64,000 nt of DNA. Origin: Candidatus Zixiibacteriota bacterium. Its GTDB lineage: Bacteria; Zixibacteria; MSB-5A5; GN15; FEB-12. The notes below the pieces were generated by a model, which saw nothing but the letters and a program-made list of their open reading frames with translations, ran no database searches and was not told where the DNA came from. Position 1 is the first letter of the stretch. Each line of letters opens with the position of its first letter. Made by a program: the position numbers and the translations under genes. Shown here piece by piece: positions 1 to 7,671 of the stretch. The stretch covers positions 592,069-656,068 of the forward strand of contig DAOSXA010000001.1 of the NCBI GenBank assembly GCA_035380245.1, given 5' to 3'.

Positions 1-194
1 AGGTCAAGAACGACGATACCGGTTATGATGAATCCAAACTCGGGTTCAATGCCGGTTTGGGGCTGGGAATTGGTGTTTCGCCGTTTCTCGATATCGATGT
101 CCGAGGAGTAGCTATGATCGCGCCGCAGGAAAGCGGCTCTAAAAAAGCGATCAACCTGATGGCCGGTGTAACTTATAACTTCGGCATCAAGTAA
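1..194 (+). CDS. Outer-membrane beta-barrel protein, C-terminal end (partial)
   Basis: The window opens inside this gene; only the last 63 codons are present, read in the frame of base 3 with a TAA stop at 192-194. The residues alternate polar and hydrophobic, with Gly-rich turns (NAGLGLGIGVSP), and finish in an amphipathic strand (MAGVTYNFGIK). That is how small OmpA-like or OmpW-like barrels end. The AAGGAG of the next gene overlaps the stop codon, so the two are probably cotranscribed. The family cannot be named from this fragment. Confidence 0.6.
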   Translation, partial: VKNDDTGYDESKLGFNAGLGLGIGVSPFLDIDVRGVAMIAPQESGSKKAINLMAGVTYNFGIK

Positions 195-205
195 GGAGTA
201 CCGCC

Positions 206-739
206 ATGTTGAAAAAGATTCAGATGCTGCCGCTTGGGGGCTTGATCGTGTCGGCTCTGCTGGTTGCCGGGTGCCTGATCGTTTCCGGGACTTTCGTGAT
301 CGTGAAGGATTTCGATATGACTGCCGAGGCCGGCTTCTACTTCTACCAGGTAGACCTGACGACCGAACCGGATTGGGATGATCACAAGGACGATATCGAC
401 TTTATCGATGCCGTAGGGGTGGAATTCACGATTGTTTCAACCGAGACTTCGGATGTGGCTTTCAGCGTTTATGTCGATGACTACAGCGGCGCGGGAGCCA
501 ATCCGACCTCGATTCTCCCCACGGCCGATGTTATCATCGACAGTCTCACGGTATCGCCGGGAACGACCAGGATTACCTACGGCGAATCTCTGACTTTTCT
601 TCGGAATATCCCGCGACTCAAGTCGCTGGTGAGATCCGGCAAGTTCGATTATTACGCCGGCAGCACCGGCAACGACGGCGAGACGTTCGTTATTACCGAG
701 GGTAAGGTTGTCGTGACGCTTTCCGCCAGCGGCAGTTGA
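206..739 (+). CDS. Predicted lipoprotein of unknown function
   Basis: This is a 177-residue protein with a type II signal: two lysines, a hydrophobic stretch and a lipobox LVAGC with Cys23 as the probable lipidated residue. It should be exported and anchored in a membrane. The mature part is acidic and beta-rich and matches no family I recognise. The start is set by AAGGAG at 193-198, 7 bases upstream of ATG. It lies 11 bases after an outer-membrane barrel gene, so an envelope role shared with that barrel is possible but only inferred. Confidence 0.7.
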   Translation: MLKKIQMLPLGGLIVSALLVAGCLIVSGTFVIVKDFDMTAEAGFYFYQVDLTTEPDWDDHKDDIDFIDAVGVEFTIVSTETSDVAFSVYVDDYSGAGANPTSILPTADVIIDSLTVSPGTTRITYGESLTFLRNIPRLKSLVRSGKFDYYAGSTGNDGETFVITEGKVVVTLSASGS

Positions 740-1101
740 TGCTCTCGGGAATTTTGAGAAGGTCGAACGTCCGGGTATTCGTCATGACTCTATCCTGGTT
801 AGAGCGATACAGAGCCGCCCGCGGCGCGAGATCAAGTCCCTAAGACGCGTAGCGGCGGGGCTTGTCTCCGCCGCCAAAGGCCTTTCTCAACGTGCAAACG
901 AGGCCGATGGCGCGACTGCTCCACCGGCTGCTTCTTGCGAGTGAGCGATGCGATACAAGAAATCTTTACCAAAAGGCATTCTTTGTACGAATTTTACGTT
1001 ATTCTCGTGATTCCCTAACGTATAAAGATTAAAGAATGTGTGGTTTTAGTTGATCGACAGCCTTGATGAGAAGTATAGATAGATCAGATTTGGAGGTCCT
1101 T
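740..1101. other. Intergenic gap with one dispersed repeat
   Basis: About 360 bases without a supportable gene. It holds one copy of the GCGGGGCTTGTCTCCGCCGC-type repeat at 845-895. An AT-rich stretch (960-1060) includes TATAAA near 1021 and is the likely promoter region of the next gene; its -35 element is weak. Confidence 0.5.
845..895. repeat. Dispersed repeat R1, copy 1
   Basis: The core CGCGTAGCGGCGGGGCTTGT continues into CTCCGCCGCC and then an A/T-rich tail ending TCAACGTGC. The same core and tail recur at 4625-4675, and the core recurs at 46693-46723. The core can fold on itself (GGCGG against CCGCC). Confidence 0.75.
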
Positions 1102-1362
1102 ATGGAAGTTGGACTTGTTTACTCGAGTAAGGATCCACGTCAGGCTAAGACACGGGACTTCGTAGTTAACTTTCTTAACGAGCGCGGGGTTTTGGCCAAC
1201 GTCGTGGAATGCGACAGCCCGGTTGATGTGCCCCGGATTACTATCAACGGTTGTGAGGTGGCGGCGAAACCTCGCAAGACCGGAAAGCGCATGAGTGTGT
1301 TGTATTTCCCGTCAATGGATGATATCACGAAAGCGCTTGAGCGCGGTATCTGGTGTGTCTAA
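1102..1362 (+). CDS. Small protein with glutaredoxin/thioredoxin-like fold lacking CxxC (hypothetical)
   Basis: This is an 86-residue protein. An upstream ATG at 1063 is in frame, but GGAGG at 1092-1096 points to ATG 1102. The order of strands and helices looks like a minimal thioredoxin fold: beta strand (VGLVYSS), helix (residues 11-28), beta strand (LANVVECD), then VPRITINGC, which resembles the cis-proline and strand segment of glutaredoxins (usually VPxxFING). A last strand and a helix follow. The usual CxxC site is replaced by SSKDPRQ, so redox catalysis is doubtful; binding or regulation is as likely. The fold assignment is inference from pattern only. Confidence 0.6.
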   Translation: MEVGLVYSSKDPRQAKTRDFVVNFLNERGVLANVVECDSPVDVPRITINGCEVAAKPRKTGKRMSVLYFPSMDDITKALERGIWCV

Positions 1363-1392
1363 ATATCCGCAGGCCCAACAGGGTTGAGCACG

Positions 1393-1423
1393 AAGGCCGG
1401 GACAGGATGTCCCGGCCTTTTTG
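1393..1423 (+). terminator. Rho-independent terminator
   Basis: A perfect 9-bp stem (GGCCGGGAC / GTCCCGGCC) with a 5-base loop is preceded by AA and followed by five T. It sits 30 bases after the small thioredoxin-like gene. Confidence 0.9.
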
Positions 1424-1466
1424 TATGTCTTGAATTCACCTCTCCGTAGAGTCCCCCCTTCCGTCT

Positions 1467-1519
1467 GGTGGCCCATCCGTCCACGGGTGGGACGTCCTGT
1501 GCCCCACCCCTCGGGTGGG
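1467..1519. repeat. Dispersed repeat R2, copy 1
   Basis: Contains GGTGGCCCATCCGTCCACGG followed by GTGGG, then a second small palindrome CCCACCCCTCGGGTGGG. Close relatives lie at 1729-1753 and, inverted, at 26755-26779. Confidence 0.7.
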
Positions 1520-1545
1520 ATTTCCAAATCGACAACAACATCCCG

Positions 1546-2733
1546 TCAAACGTCGCTCCTGCGGAAGCAGGAGCCTATCTTCTCTTCGTCCTTTGGCCGC
1601 AAACGTCTTCGTCTGCCCCAATGTTGTTGTGCCGTCAGGTGTCTCTGCCCGGTGGTTTCGTTGCTTGTCAGAACCTCGCTTCGCGATCCGCCTGCGGCCG
1701 ACCGGGGGTTCTGACCTACTAGGAACCTGGTGGCCCGCCCGTCCACGGGCGGGATATATCTGAAAGCTCCGAACAAAGGTGCCCCTCCCGGGCGGAAGCA
1801 ACGAATCAAAACACCGTAGCGCAGGTCCGTCTTCGAACCTGCATTCTTCCTTCGTAGGTCGGCGTTCCGAAGTGAGCGCGGGCGAAGCCCCGAGAACGGA
1901 GAAACCCGACAATTCCCGGACGATTCCACCGACTGATATTGACCTGTGTTCTCTTCTGGAAACCCTGGGCAAGCCCAGGGCCACCCGACCTTTTGCCTCT
2001 TGAGGAAGAAGAATGTCCAGCCAGGTCGCAGACCCGGTCCCAAAGCTCCGGGGGCCGGCGGCACGACATCAAGCCTCCATTTGATACCAATGAACCATAG
2101 CGGTTCATCCAATGGCGGTCTGCCGGGTAGTTGTTCGACACCTTCCTCGATCCCTGCTTGAACAGAATAGGCGCAGCACACCAAGGCTCCGTAGGGAGGC
2201 CAGATTTCGCCGCGACCTAGGACCTCAGCGAGAGTTGGGACCGGAGGCTCCGGCAATGACCAAGTCACATCAAGCAACTCGGGAAACAGCGTTACAAGGT
2301 AGCGCGGGGGATCAGCGACTGAAGGCTCGAACCGTTCTGCGTCAACCAGCATCACCTTGAGCAGCCGCCCAGTCTCGGCATCAATGTAGGCCGTGCCCCT
2401 GTCCGGTAAGGGTCGCTCAGAGTCCCGGTCCTTCCAAAAGATCGGGCGGAACCCCTCCAGATCAATTGCCCAGGCCGGACGATCGAGAAGCAGGTCGGGA
2501 AACAGGAGGCTGTCGAGCGGAACGTTGGTGTCGCGGGGCAGCGGGGCAAGCTTCGGCTCGCCCATCTTGAGCGCTTTCTCCGCAACGGTATCCGCTCCGA
2601 TCACATACTCCCGCGCCAACTCCACCGCCTTCTCGGCAGTGATTTGAGGAGTAGGGGCATCCTGAGCATACATCGCCGCAGAAAGGACTACGGCAGCAAT
2701 AATGGCAGTTATTTTCAAAACTCTACCGGTCAA
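1546..2733 (-). CDS. Secreted PepSY-like repeat-family protein, paralogue A; reading frame runs on into intergenic repeats
   Basis: The first of three tandem paralogues by position and the last in transcription order. A signal peptide (about residues 1-23) is followed by a conserved block: ITAEKAVELAREYVIGADTV, the PRDTNVPLDSLLFPDLLLDR region, PAWAIDLEGF and YIDAETGRLLKV. The last two resemble PepSY-type domains, whose usual role is to inhibit or modulate peptidases. Homology to paralogues B and C stops near residue 248 (about base 1990). The remaining ~148 codons read through repeats R2-R5 and look like fortuitous translation, so the native C-terminus and stop appear to be lost. It overlaps the end of paralogue B by 11 bases. 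Function is not known. Confidence 0.6.
   Translation of the reverse strand: MTGRVLKITAIIAAVVLSAAMYAQDAPTPQITAEKAVELAREYVIGADTVAEKALKMGEPKLAPLPRDTNVPLDSLLFPDLLLDRPAWAIDLEGFRPIFWKDRDSERPLPDRGTAYIDAETGRLLKVMLVDAERFEPSVADPPRYLVTLFPELLDVTWSLPEPPVPTLAEVLGRGEIWPPYGALVCCAYSVQAGIEEGVEQLPGRPPLDEPLWFIGIKWRLDVVPPAPGALGPGLRPGWTFFFLKRQKVGWPWACPGFPEENTGQYQSVESSGNCRVSPFSGLRPRSLRNADLRRKNAGSKTDLRYGVLIRCFRPGGAPLFGAFRYIPPVDGRATRFLVGQNPRSAAGGSRSEVLTSNETTGQRHLTAQQHWGRRRRLRPKDEEKIGSCFRRSDV
1667..1718. repeat. Dispersed repeat R3, copy 1
   Basis: This 52-base element is bounded by GTCAGAAC and GTTCTGAC and encloses CTCGCTTCGCGATCCGCCTG. A second copy with compensating changes in both arms (GTCGAAAC / GTTTCGAC) is at 26789-26840. 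The changes keep the arms paired, which suggests a folded RNA or DNA form is maintained. Confidence 0.75.
1729..1753. repeat. Dispersed repeat R2, copy 2
   Basis: GGTGGCCCGCCCGTCCACGG followed by GCGGG. It differs from the other copies by paired changes in the two arms (CCCGCC / GGCGGG against CCCACC / GGGTGG). Confidence 0.7.
1855..1910. repeat. Dispersed repeat R4, copy 1
   Basis: An element beginning TAGGTCGG, containing AGTGAGCG and ending GAAACCCGAC. The related copy is at 46138-46193 between the mutase subunit genes. Confidence 0.65.
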
Positions 2734-3517
2734 CAGGCACGTCTCGCTGCAACATCTTGGGCGGGTAAACAGCGCTATCTTTCTCCAAGAACACGAATGT
2801 CCAGCCCGGTCGTAGATCCGGTCTCAATGGGTATTCCGCTGCGGGGACAATGTCACTTCTCCATTTGATCCCAATCATCCAGACCGGCTCGTCATCCGGT
2901 GGTACCTCCCTCGCGTGTTCACTATTAGGGGGCAAATGCACCTGAACATAATACGCACTCAGCTGCAGAGCCCCAAATGGAACCCAGAAGTCACCTCTTC
3001 CGAGTGCCCCCTCAAGCGACACCACCGAGGACGAGGGCAAAGACCATTGAGCACCCCGAAAAGAAGCGAACAGCGTAACAAGGCTGTACGAAGTGGTATC
3101 CGATGAGGGCTCAAACCTCTCTCCATCTACCATTGTTACCTTAAGCAGTCGACCGGTCTCGGCGTCGATATAAGCCGTTGTTTTGTCCGGCAAGGACGTG
3201 TCGGTTGCCTTATCTCCCCACACCAGCGTGATGAATCCCTCGATATCAATTGCCCAGGCCGGACGATCGAGAAGCAGGTCGGGGAACAAGAGGCTGTCGA
3301 GCGGGACGTTGGTGTCGCGAGGCAGCGGCGCAAGCTTCGGCTCACCCGTTTTGATCGCTTTGGCCGCAACGGTATCCGCTCCGATCACGTACTCCCGCGC
3401 CAACTCCACCGCCTTCTCGGCAGTGATTTGAGGAGGAGGCATGTCCTGAGCATACGCCTCCGCACAAAGAACGACGACAATCCCAATAACCGTGATCGTT
3501 TTCGAGATACAACGCAT
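2723..3517 (-). CDS. Secreted PepSY-like repeat-family protein, paralogue B
   Basis: About 264 residues, with a signal peptide ending near EAYAQ and then the same block as its neighbours (ITAEKAVELAREYVIGADTV, PAWAIDIEGF, YIDAETGRLLKV). It ends in FVFLEKDS and a short tail with its own stop, so it shows the normal length. The start is uncertain: ATG 3517 is 15 bases from GAGGGAG, while an in-frame GTG at 3532 is almost on top of it. The neighbouring paralogues are nearly identical at DNA level through the central block, which suggests recent tandem duplication. Function is not known. Confidence 0.7.
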   Translation of the reverse strand: MRCISKTITVIGIVVVLCAEAYAQDMPPPQITAEKAVELAREYVIGADTVAAKAIKTGEPKLAPLPRDTNVPLDSLLFPDLLLDRPAWAIDIEGFITLVWGDKATDTSLPDKTTAYIDAETGRLLKVTMVDGERFEPSSDTTSYSLVTLFASFRGAQWSLPSSSVVSLEGALGRGDFWVPFGALQLSAYYVQVHLPPNSEHAREVPPDDEPVWMIGIKWRSDIVPAAEYPLRPDLRPGWTFVFLEKDSAVYPPKMLQRDVPVDR

Positions 3518-3559
3518 CTTATAGACTATCACTCTCCCTCATGTCCGAGAGGTCATCGC

Positions 3560-4372
3560 TTACCACCAGTCCTCCGGCACATCCAGTTGCGACATTCCCG
3601 GCTGACCCCCTTGCGCCTTTTGCTCCTTAAGAAAAAAGACCGTCCATCCCGGTTTCAGCCCCCTTCGCTGAGCGCCGGGAGCAGGAACAGGAACATCGAG
3701 CCGCCATTTGATTCCAATCATCCAACAGGGCTCACCAGGACGCGGCATGGCCGTGGACGGGGGGTAGCCCTCGGGGAATTCTGTCTCGACAAAGTACGCG
3801 CTAAGCGCTAGGGCCCCATAAGGGGGCCAGACGTCGCCTCGGCTGAGAACTGTCGCAAGTGTCAGAGGCGTGGGCTTCGACAAAGACCAGTTGATCCTTT
3901 TGTAAGCCCCGAAGAGCGTGTTGAGACTGGTCCGCACGGTGTCCGTCGTTGGTACAAACCGTTCTGCATCAACCAGCATCACCTTGAGCAACCGTCCGGT
4001 TTCGGCGTCGATGTAAACGGTGCCTTTGTCCGGCGGCAAAGGCATCCGGGGATTGAGGTCCTTCCAAAAGATCGGGCGGAACCCCTCCAGATCAATTGCC
4101 CAGGCCGGACGATCGAGAAGCAGGTCGGGGAACAAGAGGCTGTCGAGCGGGACGTTGGTGTCGCGGGGTAGCGGGGCAAGCTTCGGCTCGCCCATCTTGA
4201 GCGCTTTCTCCGCAACGGTATCTGCTCCGATCACGTACTCCCGCGCCAACTCCACCGCCTTCTCGGCAGTGATCTGAGGAGGAGGCGTGTCCTGAGCATA
4301 AGCCGCCCCAACGAGGACCAGAGTAGCCACAATGATAGCGAACGTCTTTGCGAACATATACCCTTTTGCCAT
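3560..4372 (-). CDS. Secreted PepSY-like repeat-family protein, paralogue C
   Basis: This is a 270-residue protein and the first gene of the three-gene minus-strand tandem array. GGAAGGTGGGAG lies about 7 bases before ATG 4372, which fixes the start inside a longer open frame. The signal peptide ends AAYAQ. The conserved block includes VPLDSLLFPDLLLDR, PAWAIDLEGF and YIDAETGRLLKVMLVDAERF, and the protein ends VPEDWW. Export to the periplasm or cell surface is likely. The C-terminal half (GIKWRLD...LKPGWTVFFL) is also shared by all three paralogues. No catalytic residues are recognisable. Confidence 0.75.
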   Translation of the reverse strand: MAKGYMFAKTFAIIVATLVLVGAAYAQDTPPPQITAEKAVELAREYVIGADTVAEKALKMGEPKLAPLPRDTNVPLDSLLFPDLLLDRPAWAIDLEGFRPIFWKDLNPRMPLPPDKGTVYIDAETGRLLKVMLVDAERFVPTTDTVRTSLNTLFGAYKRINWSLSKPTPLTLATVLSRGDVWPPYGALALSAYFVETEFPEGYPPSTAMPRPGEPCWMIGIKWRLDVPVPAPGAQRRGLKPGWTVFFLKEQKAQGGQPGMSQLDVPEDWW

Positions 4373-4694
4373 TCGCAAACTCCCACCTTCCTGACGGTGA
4401 TCTTCTTCCCGCGTCACAATATAGACGAGAGCGAGCGGCAGATCAACCAATGAAATCGGATTGATCTTGTGGGCGGCAGACGTCCTCATCTGGCCCGTGA
4501 TCACAACACCTGACGATGCTTCGTAGCGCGTCACCCCAGCGAAGGGGATTGTTGAGAAACCTCGACTGACTTCTCATCGTCGGGGAGACAAGCCCCCCGA
4601 CTACGCGACTACGAGCCCTAACCTCGCGTAGCGGGCGGGGCTTGTCTCCGCCGCAAAAGAGTTTTTTCAACACGCCTTTCAGGTGGGTTTTCGT
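4373..4694. other. Intergenic gap between glyS and the PepSY-like array
   Basis: About 320 bases. It holds repeat R1 copy 2 (4625-4675) and a partial inverted relative at about 4575-4600 (GGGGAGACAAGCCCCCCGAC). No gene is supported. On the minus strand the R1 palindrome lies just after the glyS stop and could act as a 3' hairpin. Confidence 0.5.
4625..4675. repeat. Dispersed repeat R1, copy 2
   Basis: CGCGTAGCGGGCGGGGCTTG followed by TCTCCGCCGC and the tail TTTTTTCAACACGCC. It matches copy 1 (845-895) in core and tail. Confidence 0.75.
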
Positions 4695-6029
4695 CTACCC
4701 CCGCACGGCTTTGTCGAGGAAGTCAATCACCTCGGCGACTTTCATCCGCTTCTGCTCCATAGTGTCGCGGTCGCGGACGGTCATCGTTTCGTCCTCGAGC
4801 GTCTGCCCGTCGACCGTGCAGCAGAACGGCGTCCCGGCCTCGTCCATACGGGCATAACGACGCCCTACCGCCCCGGAGACATCGTAGAAAACCTTGAAAC
4901 GCTTACGCAGTTCATCGTAAACTTTCTCAGCGAATTCCGGCATGCCGTCCTTCTTGACCAGCGGAAATACCGCAACCTTGATCGGTGCCACCTTGGGAGA
5001 GATGCGCAAAAACACACGGTTCTCGCCGTTGATCTCGACCTCGTCGTAGGCGTCGACCAGGATCGTCAGCAGGGTGCGGTCGCAGCCGGCCGAAGTCTCC
5101 ACGATGTAGGGGATGAATTTTTCTTTGTACTGGTCGTCCTGATAGCGAAGGTCTTTGCCGGTCGCTTCCATGTGGCGCGAAAGGTCGAAATCGGTCCGGT
5201 TGTGGACGCCCTCCAGTTCCTGCCAGCCGAACGGGAACTCGTACTCGATATCGTAGGCGGCCTTGGCATAATGGGCCAGTTCGTCCGGGCCGTGTTCGTG
5301 CCAGCGGAGCTTGTCCATGTTGATCCCGAGGTCGCGGTACCAGTTCCAGCGCTGCTCGCGCCAGTATTCGAACCATTTCTCATCCTCGGTCGGATGCACG
5401 AGATATTGCATTTCCATCTGCTCGAACTCGCGGGTGCGAAAGATGAAATTGCCGGGGGTGATTTCGTTGCGGAAAGCCTTGCCGATCTGGGCGATCCCGA
5501 ACGGAATTTTCTGCCGCGAGGAGTTTTTCACGTTCAGGAAATTGACGTAGATTCCCTGGGCCGTTTCGGGGCGCATATAGACCACTGACGAGGAATCCTC
5601 GACCGGCCCCATGTGGGTCTTAAACATCAGGTTGAACTGCCGGGCCGGGGTAAGGTCGCAGCCGTTTTCGATCGGGTTTTTGGAGGGTTTGTGCGGGCAA
5701 CGGGCTTCTTCGAGTTTATCCGCCCGGAAGCGTGCCTTGCAGGTTTTGCAGTCGACCATCGGATCGTTGAACTCGCTGACATGACCGGAGGTCACCCAGA
5801 CCTGGGGGTGCATCAGGATAGCGGCGTCGATGCCCTCGATATCGGAGCGGCGGCTGGTCATCGCCTCCCACCAGAAGGTCTTGAGATTGCGCTTCAGCTC
5901 GGCGCCGAGCGGGCCGTAATCCCAGCAGGAAATAAGCCCGCCGTAGATTTCGGAGGAGGGGAACACGTATCCGCGTCGCTTGCACAGCGACATCAGTTTG
6001 TCCATCAGGTCGGATTCTTTTTTGGCCAT
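4695..6029 (-). CDS. glyS: Glycyl-tRNA synthetase (single-chain, class II)
   Basis: The enzyme charges tRNA-Gly with glycine in the cytoplasm. The 444 residues fit the homodimeric alpha2 type of GlyRS, not the alpha2-beta2 type. Visible features are the N-terminal GGLISCWDYGPLG segment, a Cys-bearing insertion (CKTC at 94-97, C111), RPETAQGIY at 153-161 and motif 2, whose core is RNEITPGNFIFRTREFEQME. A motif-3-like SAGCDRTLLTIL follows, then a C-terminal anticodon-binding domain (about 330-440, with APIKVAVFPL and RYARMDEAGTPFC). It starts 10 bases after the recO stop and is the last gene of an ftsB-recO-glyS operon. Confidence 0.95.
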   Translation of the reverse strand: MAKKESDLMDKLMSLCKRRGYVFPSSEIYGGLISCWDYGPLGAELKRNLKTFWWEAMTSRRSDIEGIDAAILMHPQVWVTSGHVSEFNDPMVDCKTCKARFRADKLEEARCPHKPSKNPIENGCDLTPARQFNLMFKTHMGPVEDSSSVVYMRPETAQGIYVNFLNVKNSSRQKIPFGIAQIGKAFRNEITPGNFIFRTREFEQMEMQYLVHPTEDEKWFEYWREQRWNWYRDLGINMDKLRWHEHGPDELAHYAKAAYDIEYEFPFGWQELEGVHNRTDFDLSRHMEATGKDLRYQDDQYKEKFIPYIVETSAGCDRTLLTILVDAYDEVEINGENRVFLRISPKVAPIKVAVFPLVKKDGMPEFAEKVYDELRKRFKVFYDVSGAVGRRYARMDEAGTPFCCTVDGQTLEDETMTVRDRDTMEQKRMKVAEVIDFLDKAVRG

Positions 6030-6039
6030 GGTCTGCTTT

Positions 6040-6852
6040 CTATTCGATCAAGGTACTGTTCTTCAACTTCTGTAAAAACTCCAGCGATTTCAGATCGGTC
6101 TTGAGATCGGTCTGACAGGCGGCGAACCGTGTCAGCGCTTCGAGCAATTGCGCCGCCTCAGCATAGCGGATCGGCATCCCCGCAGCTTCCTTGAGCGAGG
6201 CGTTTTGCAGCTTTGCCAGATGCCGGTAGCCAACGCCGGAAAGGGGAATATAATAATCTGTCGGGGCTTGGCAAGAGGGGCAAAGCACCCCGCCGCGATC
6301 GGCGAAAAACGGCACGTTGCCGGCTCCGTTGGCAAAGCCGCCGTTGGATTCATCGCTCGTCGCCGGACGACCGCAACCGGCGCAGTAGGCCAGCGACGGA
6401 TGATAGCCCAACTGCGACAGCACCCGCAGGAAAAACGCCACGAACAGCGACGGCAGACAGGTTTTGGGGACAGCCGCCACATAACCCAGATACGAGGCAA
6501 AATAATCGTAAAGTTGCCGCTGGGGCTCGTCTTCCGGCAGGAGCAGATACATCAACTCGCAGGCGGCCGAGCCATAGGCGAGCCTTCCGAGGGCTCCGTC
6601 TCCCTCCATGGAGAAGCTCTGCAGGGCGTCGATTTCGCGCACGTAGCCCCGGCTTTCCTTTTTGGAGTCGTAGAACGACAGCTCCAGCCGGGCGAACGTT
6701 TGCAGCCGTCCTCGGCGGGATTTCATGCTGCGGCCGCCTTTGTCGACCAGGGCCAGCTTGCCGAAATCGCGGCTGAAGAAAACAACCGTACGTGAGGACT
6801 CGGACCAGTTGAAGGCCTTAAGGACGATCGCTTCGGTTTTTTCCAGAGACAT
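6040..6852 (-). CDS. recO: DNA repair protein RecO
   Basis: RecO helps RecR load RecA onto SSB-coated single strands in the RecF pathway. The ATG at 6852 (MSLEKTEAIVL) is chosen over a longer upstream frame because the RecO OB fold begins exactly here. Residues 1-80 form the OB domain (VLKAFNWSESS, GKLALVDKGGR). The helical domain follows, with a four-cysteine zinc site CAGC (147, 150) and CPSC (181, 184) in the usual place. The length of 270 is typical. It starts 8 bases after the ftsB-like stop and ends 10 bases before glyS, so the three genes form one transcript. Confidence 0.92.
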   Translation of the reverse strand: MSLEKTEAIVLKAFNWSESSRTVVFFSRDFGKLALVDKGGRSMKSRRGRLQTFARLELSFYDSKKESRGYVREIDALQSFSMEGDGALGRLAYGSAACELMYLLLPEDEPQRQLYDYFASYLGYVAAVPKTCLPSLFVAFFLRVLSQLGYHPSLAYCAGCGRPATSDESNGGFANGAGNVPFFADRGGVLCPSCQAPTDYYIPLSGVGYRHLAKLQNASLKEAAGMPIRYAEAAQLLEALTRFAACQTDLKTDLKSLEFLQKLKNSTLIE

Positions 6853-6860
6853 GGGATCGC

Positions 6861-7226
6861 TCAGAAGCCGCGATAGTAGTAGATCGTTTCGTTGGGGCGA
6901 ACCATCCGATAGCGGGTGCGGGCGATATATTCGATATAGCGCTGGTCGGTTTCGAGCATCTTTTTGATGCGGCTGTCGTCGATCAGGTCTAGGAGGATAC
7001 GCTGGTTGGACTCGATCAGCGCTTGTTTTTCCATTTCGAGGCGGATGATGCGCGGGATGCCGTAGTCGCCGACCATAAGCGACCAGAAGAACATGAGGCC
7101 GATCAGCCAGAGGCCTATTTTCATGAAACGCCTGCGGACACGGGCATCGGCGTTGGAGAGGCGGCTGACGAAATTCTCGGCCAGCGGCTGGAGAATTTTG
7201 CGACTTTGTTTGACACGACGCGGCAT
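6861..7226 (-). CDS. FtsB/DivIC-type septum formation initiator
   Basis: This is a 121-residue bitopic protein of the cell-division family that bridges FtsL and FtsQ. A basic cytoplasmic N-terminus (1-36) is followed by one membrane helix (about 37-56, IGLWLIGLMFFWSLMVG). A periplasmic coiled coil comes next (about 60-95), then the family signature YIEYIARTRYRMVRPNETIY, equivalent to the usual ARExLGMVxPGE motif. It is the first member of the tight ftsB-recO-glyS cluster. FtsB and DivIC cannot be separated from sequence alone, so no symbol is given. Confidence 0.85.
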   Translation of the reverse strand: MPRRVKQSRKILQPLAENFVSRLSNADARVRRRFMKIGLWLIGLMFFWSLMVGDYGIPRIIRLEMEKQALIESNQRILLDLIDDSRIKKMLETDQRYIEYIARTRYRMVRPNETIYYYRGF

Positions 7227-7344
7227 ATAGGCAAATTAGTTCGGCGGGTCCGGGATGCAACAAAAAAGAGATAAGAGCGACGCAACTCGTCAATCAAGAC
7301 CCCTAAGTAGAGCAAGTATGGAGGGAAAGAGGCAGCCAAGCCGA

Positions 7345-7473
7345 CTACTTCTTAGGCTTCACCCAGAAGTGGAAGTACTTGGCGTTCTTCGGGTAAATCC
7401 TCTTGCCGTTACGAACGATGTAACGGCAGAAAACTTCCACAAGACCTTCACGGTCTTTAGCGTTTCCGCTCAC
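7345..7473 (-). CDS. Novel 42-residue basic protein
   Basis: A short frame begins at GTG 7473 and ends at TAG 7345-7347. It encodes MSGNAKDREGLVEVFCRYIV followed by RNGKRIYPKNAKYFHFWVKP and KK. It is preceded, at 6 bases, by AAAGGAGGTGA, complementary to the whole 3' end of 16S rRNA, which is the best reason to call it real. The product is basic (13 Lys/Arg), has one Cys and no signal peptide. It lies 118 bases upstream of the ftsB-like gene on the same strand. I know no family for it; a nucleic-acid-binding or ribosome-associated role would fit its charge but is speculation. Confidence 0.65.
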   Translation of the reverse strand: MSGNAKDREGLVEVFCRYIVRNGKRIYPKNAKYFHFWVKPKK

Positions 7474-7479
7474 TGGCAC

Positions 7480-7490
7480 TCACCTCCTTT
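7480..7490 (-). promoter_or_regulatory. Full-length Shine-Dalgarno sequence of the 42-aa gene
   Basis: On the minus strand the sequence is AAAGGAGGTGA, an 11-base match to the canonical anti-Shine-Dalgarno end of 16S rRNA, with a 6-base spacer to GTG 7473. It decides both the existence and the start of the short gene. Confidence 0.8.
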
Positions 7491-7644
7491 CGATGTTTAG
7501 TCTCTGCCCCTTCTACCCTCCGCCAACAACCTCTTGAGTCGCTGACGGAGGGGAGGGGGAAGTGCTAAACTGAAAGAGTGAGGGCCAAGAGAGGGAGGCA
7601 CCTTCTTGCCTCTTCCACCTCCATCTGCTAGGCAATTTAGTATT

Positions 7645-7671
7645 GAGGTGAGAGTAAGGAACTCTCACCTC
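7645..7671. repeat. Perfect 11-bp inverted repeat with 5-base loop
   Basis: GAGGTGAGAGT at 7645-7655 pairs without mismatch with ACTCTCACCTC at 7661-7671, loop AAGGA. It has no T-run on either side. Confidence 0.8.

Noticed and set aside
1421..2161. Several overlapping long open frames on both strands.
   Set aside because: They run through palindromic repeats R2-R5, which lack stops in several frames; no ribosome-binding sites, no domain pattern.
4683..5588. A 301-codon open frame opposite glyS.
   Set aside because: It is the antisense shadow of a well-conserved synthetase gene; composition shows no protein family.
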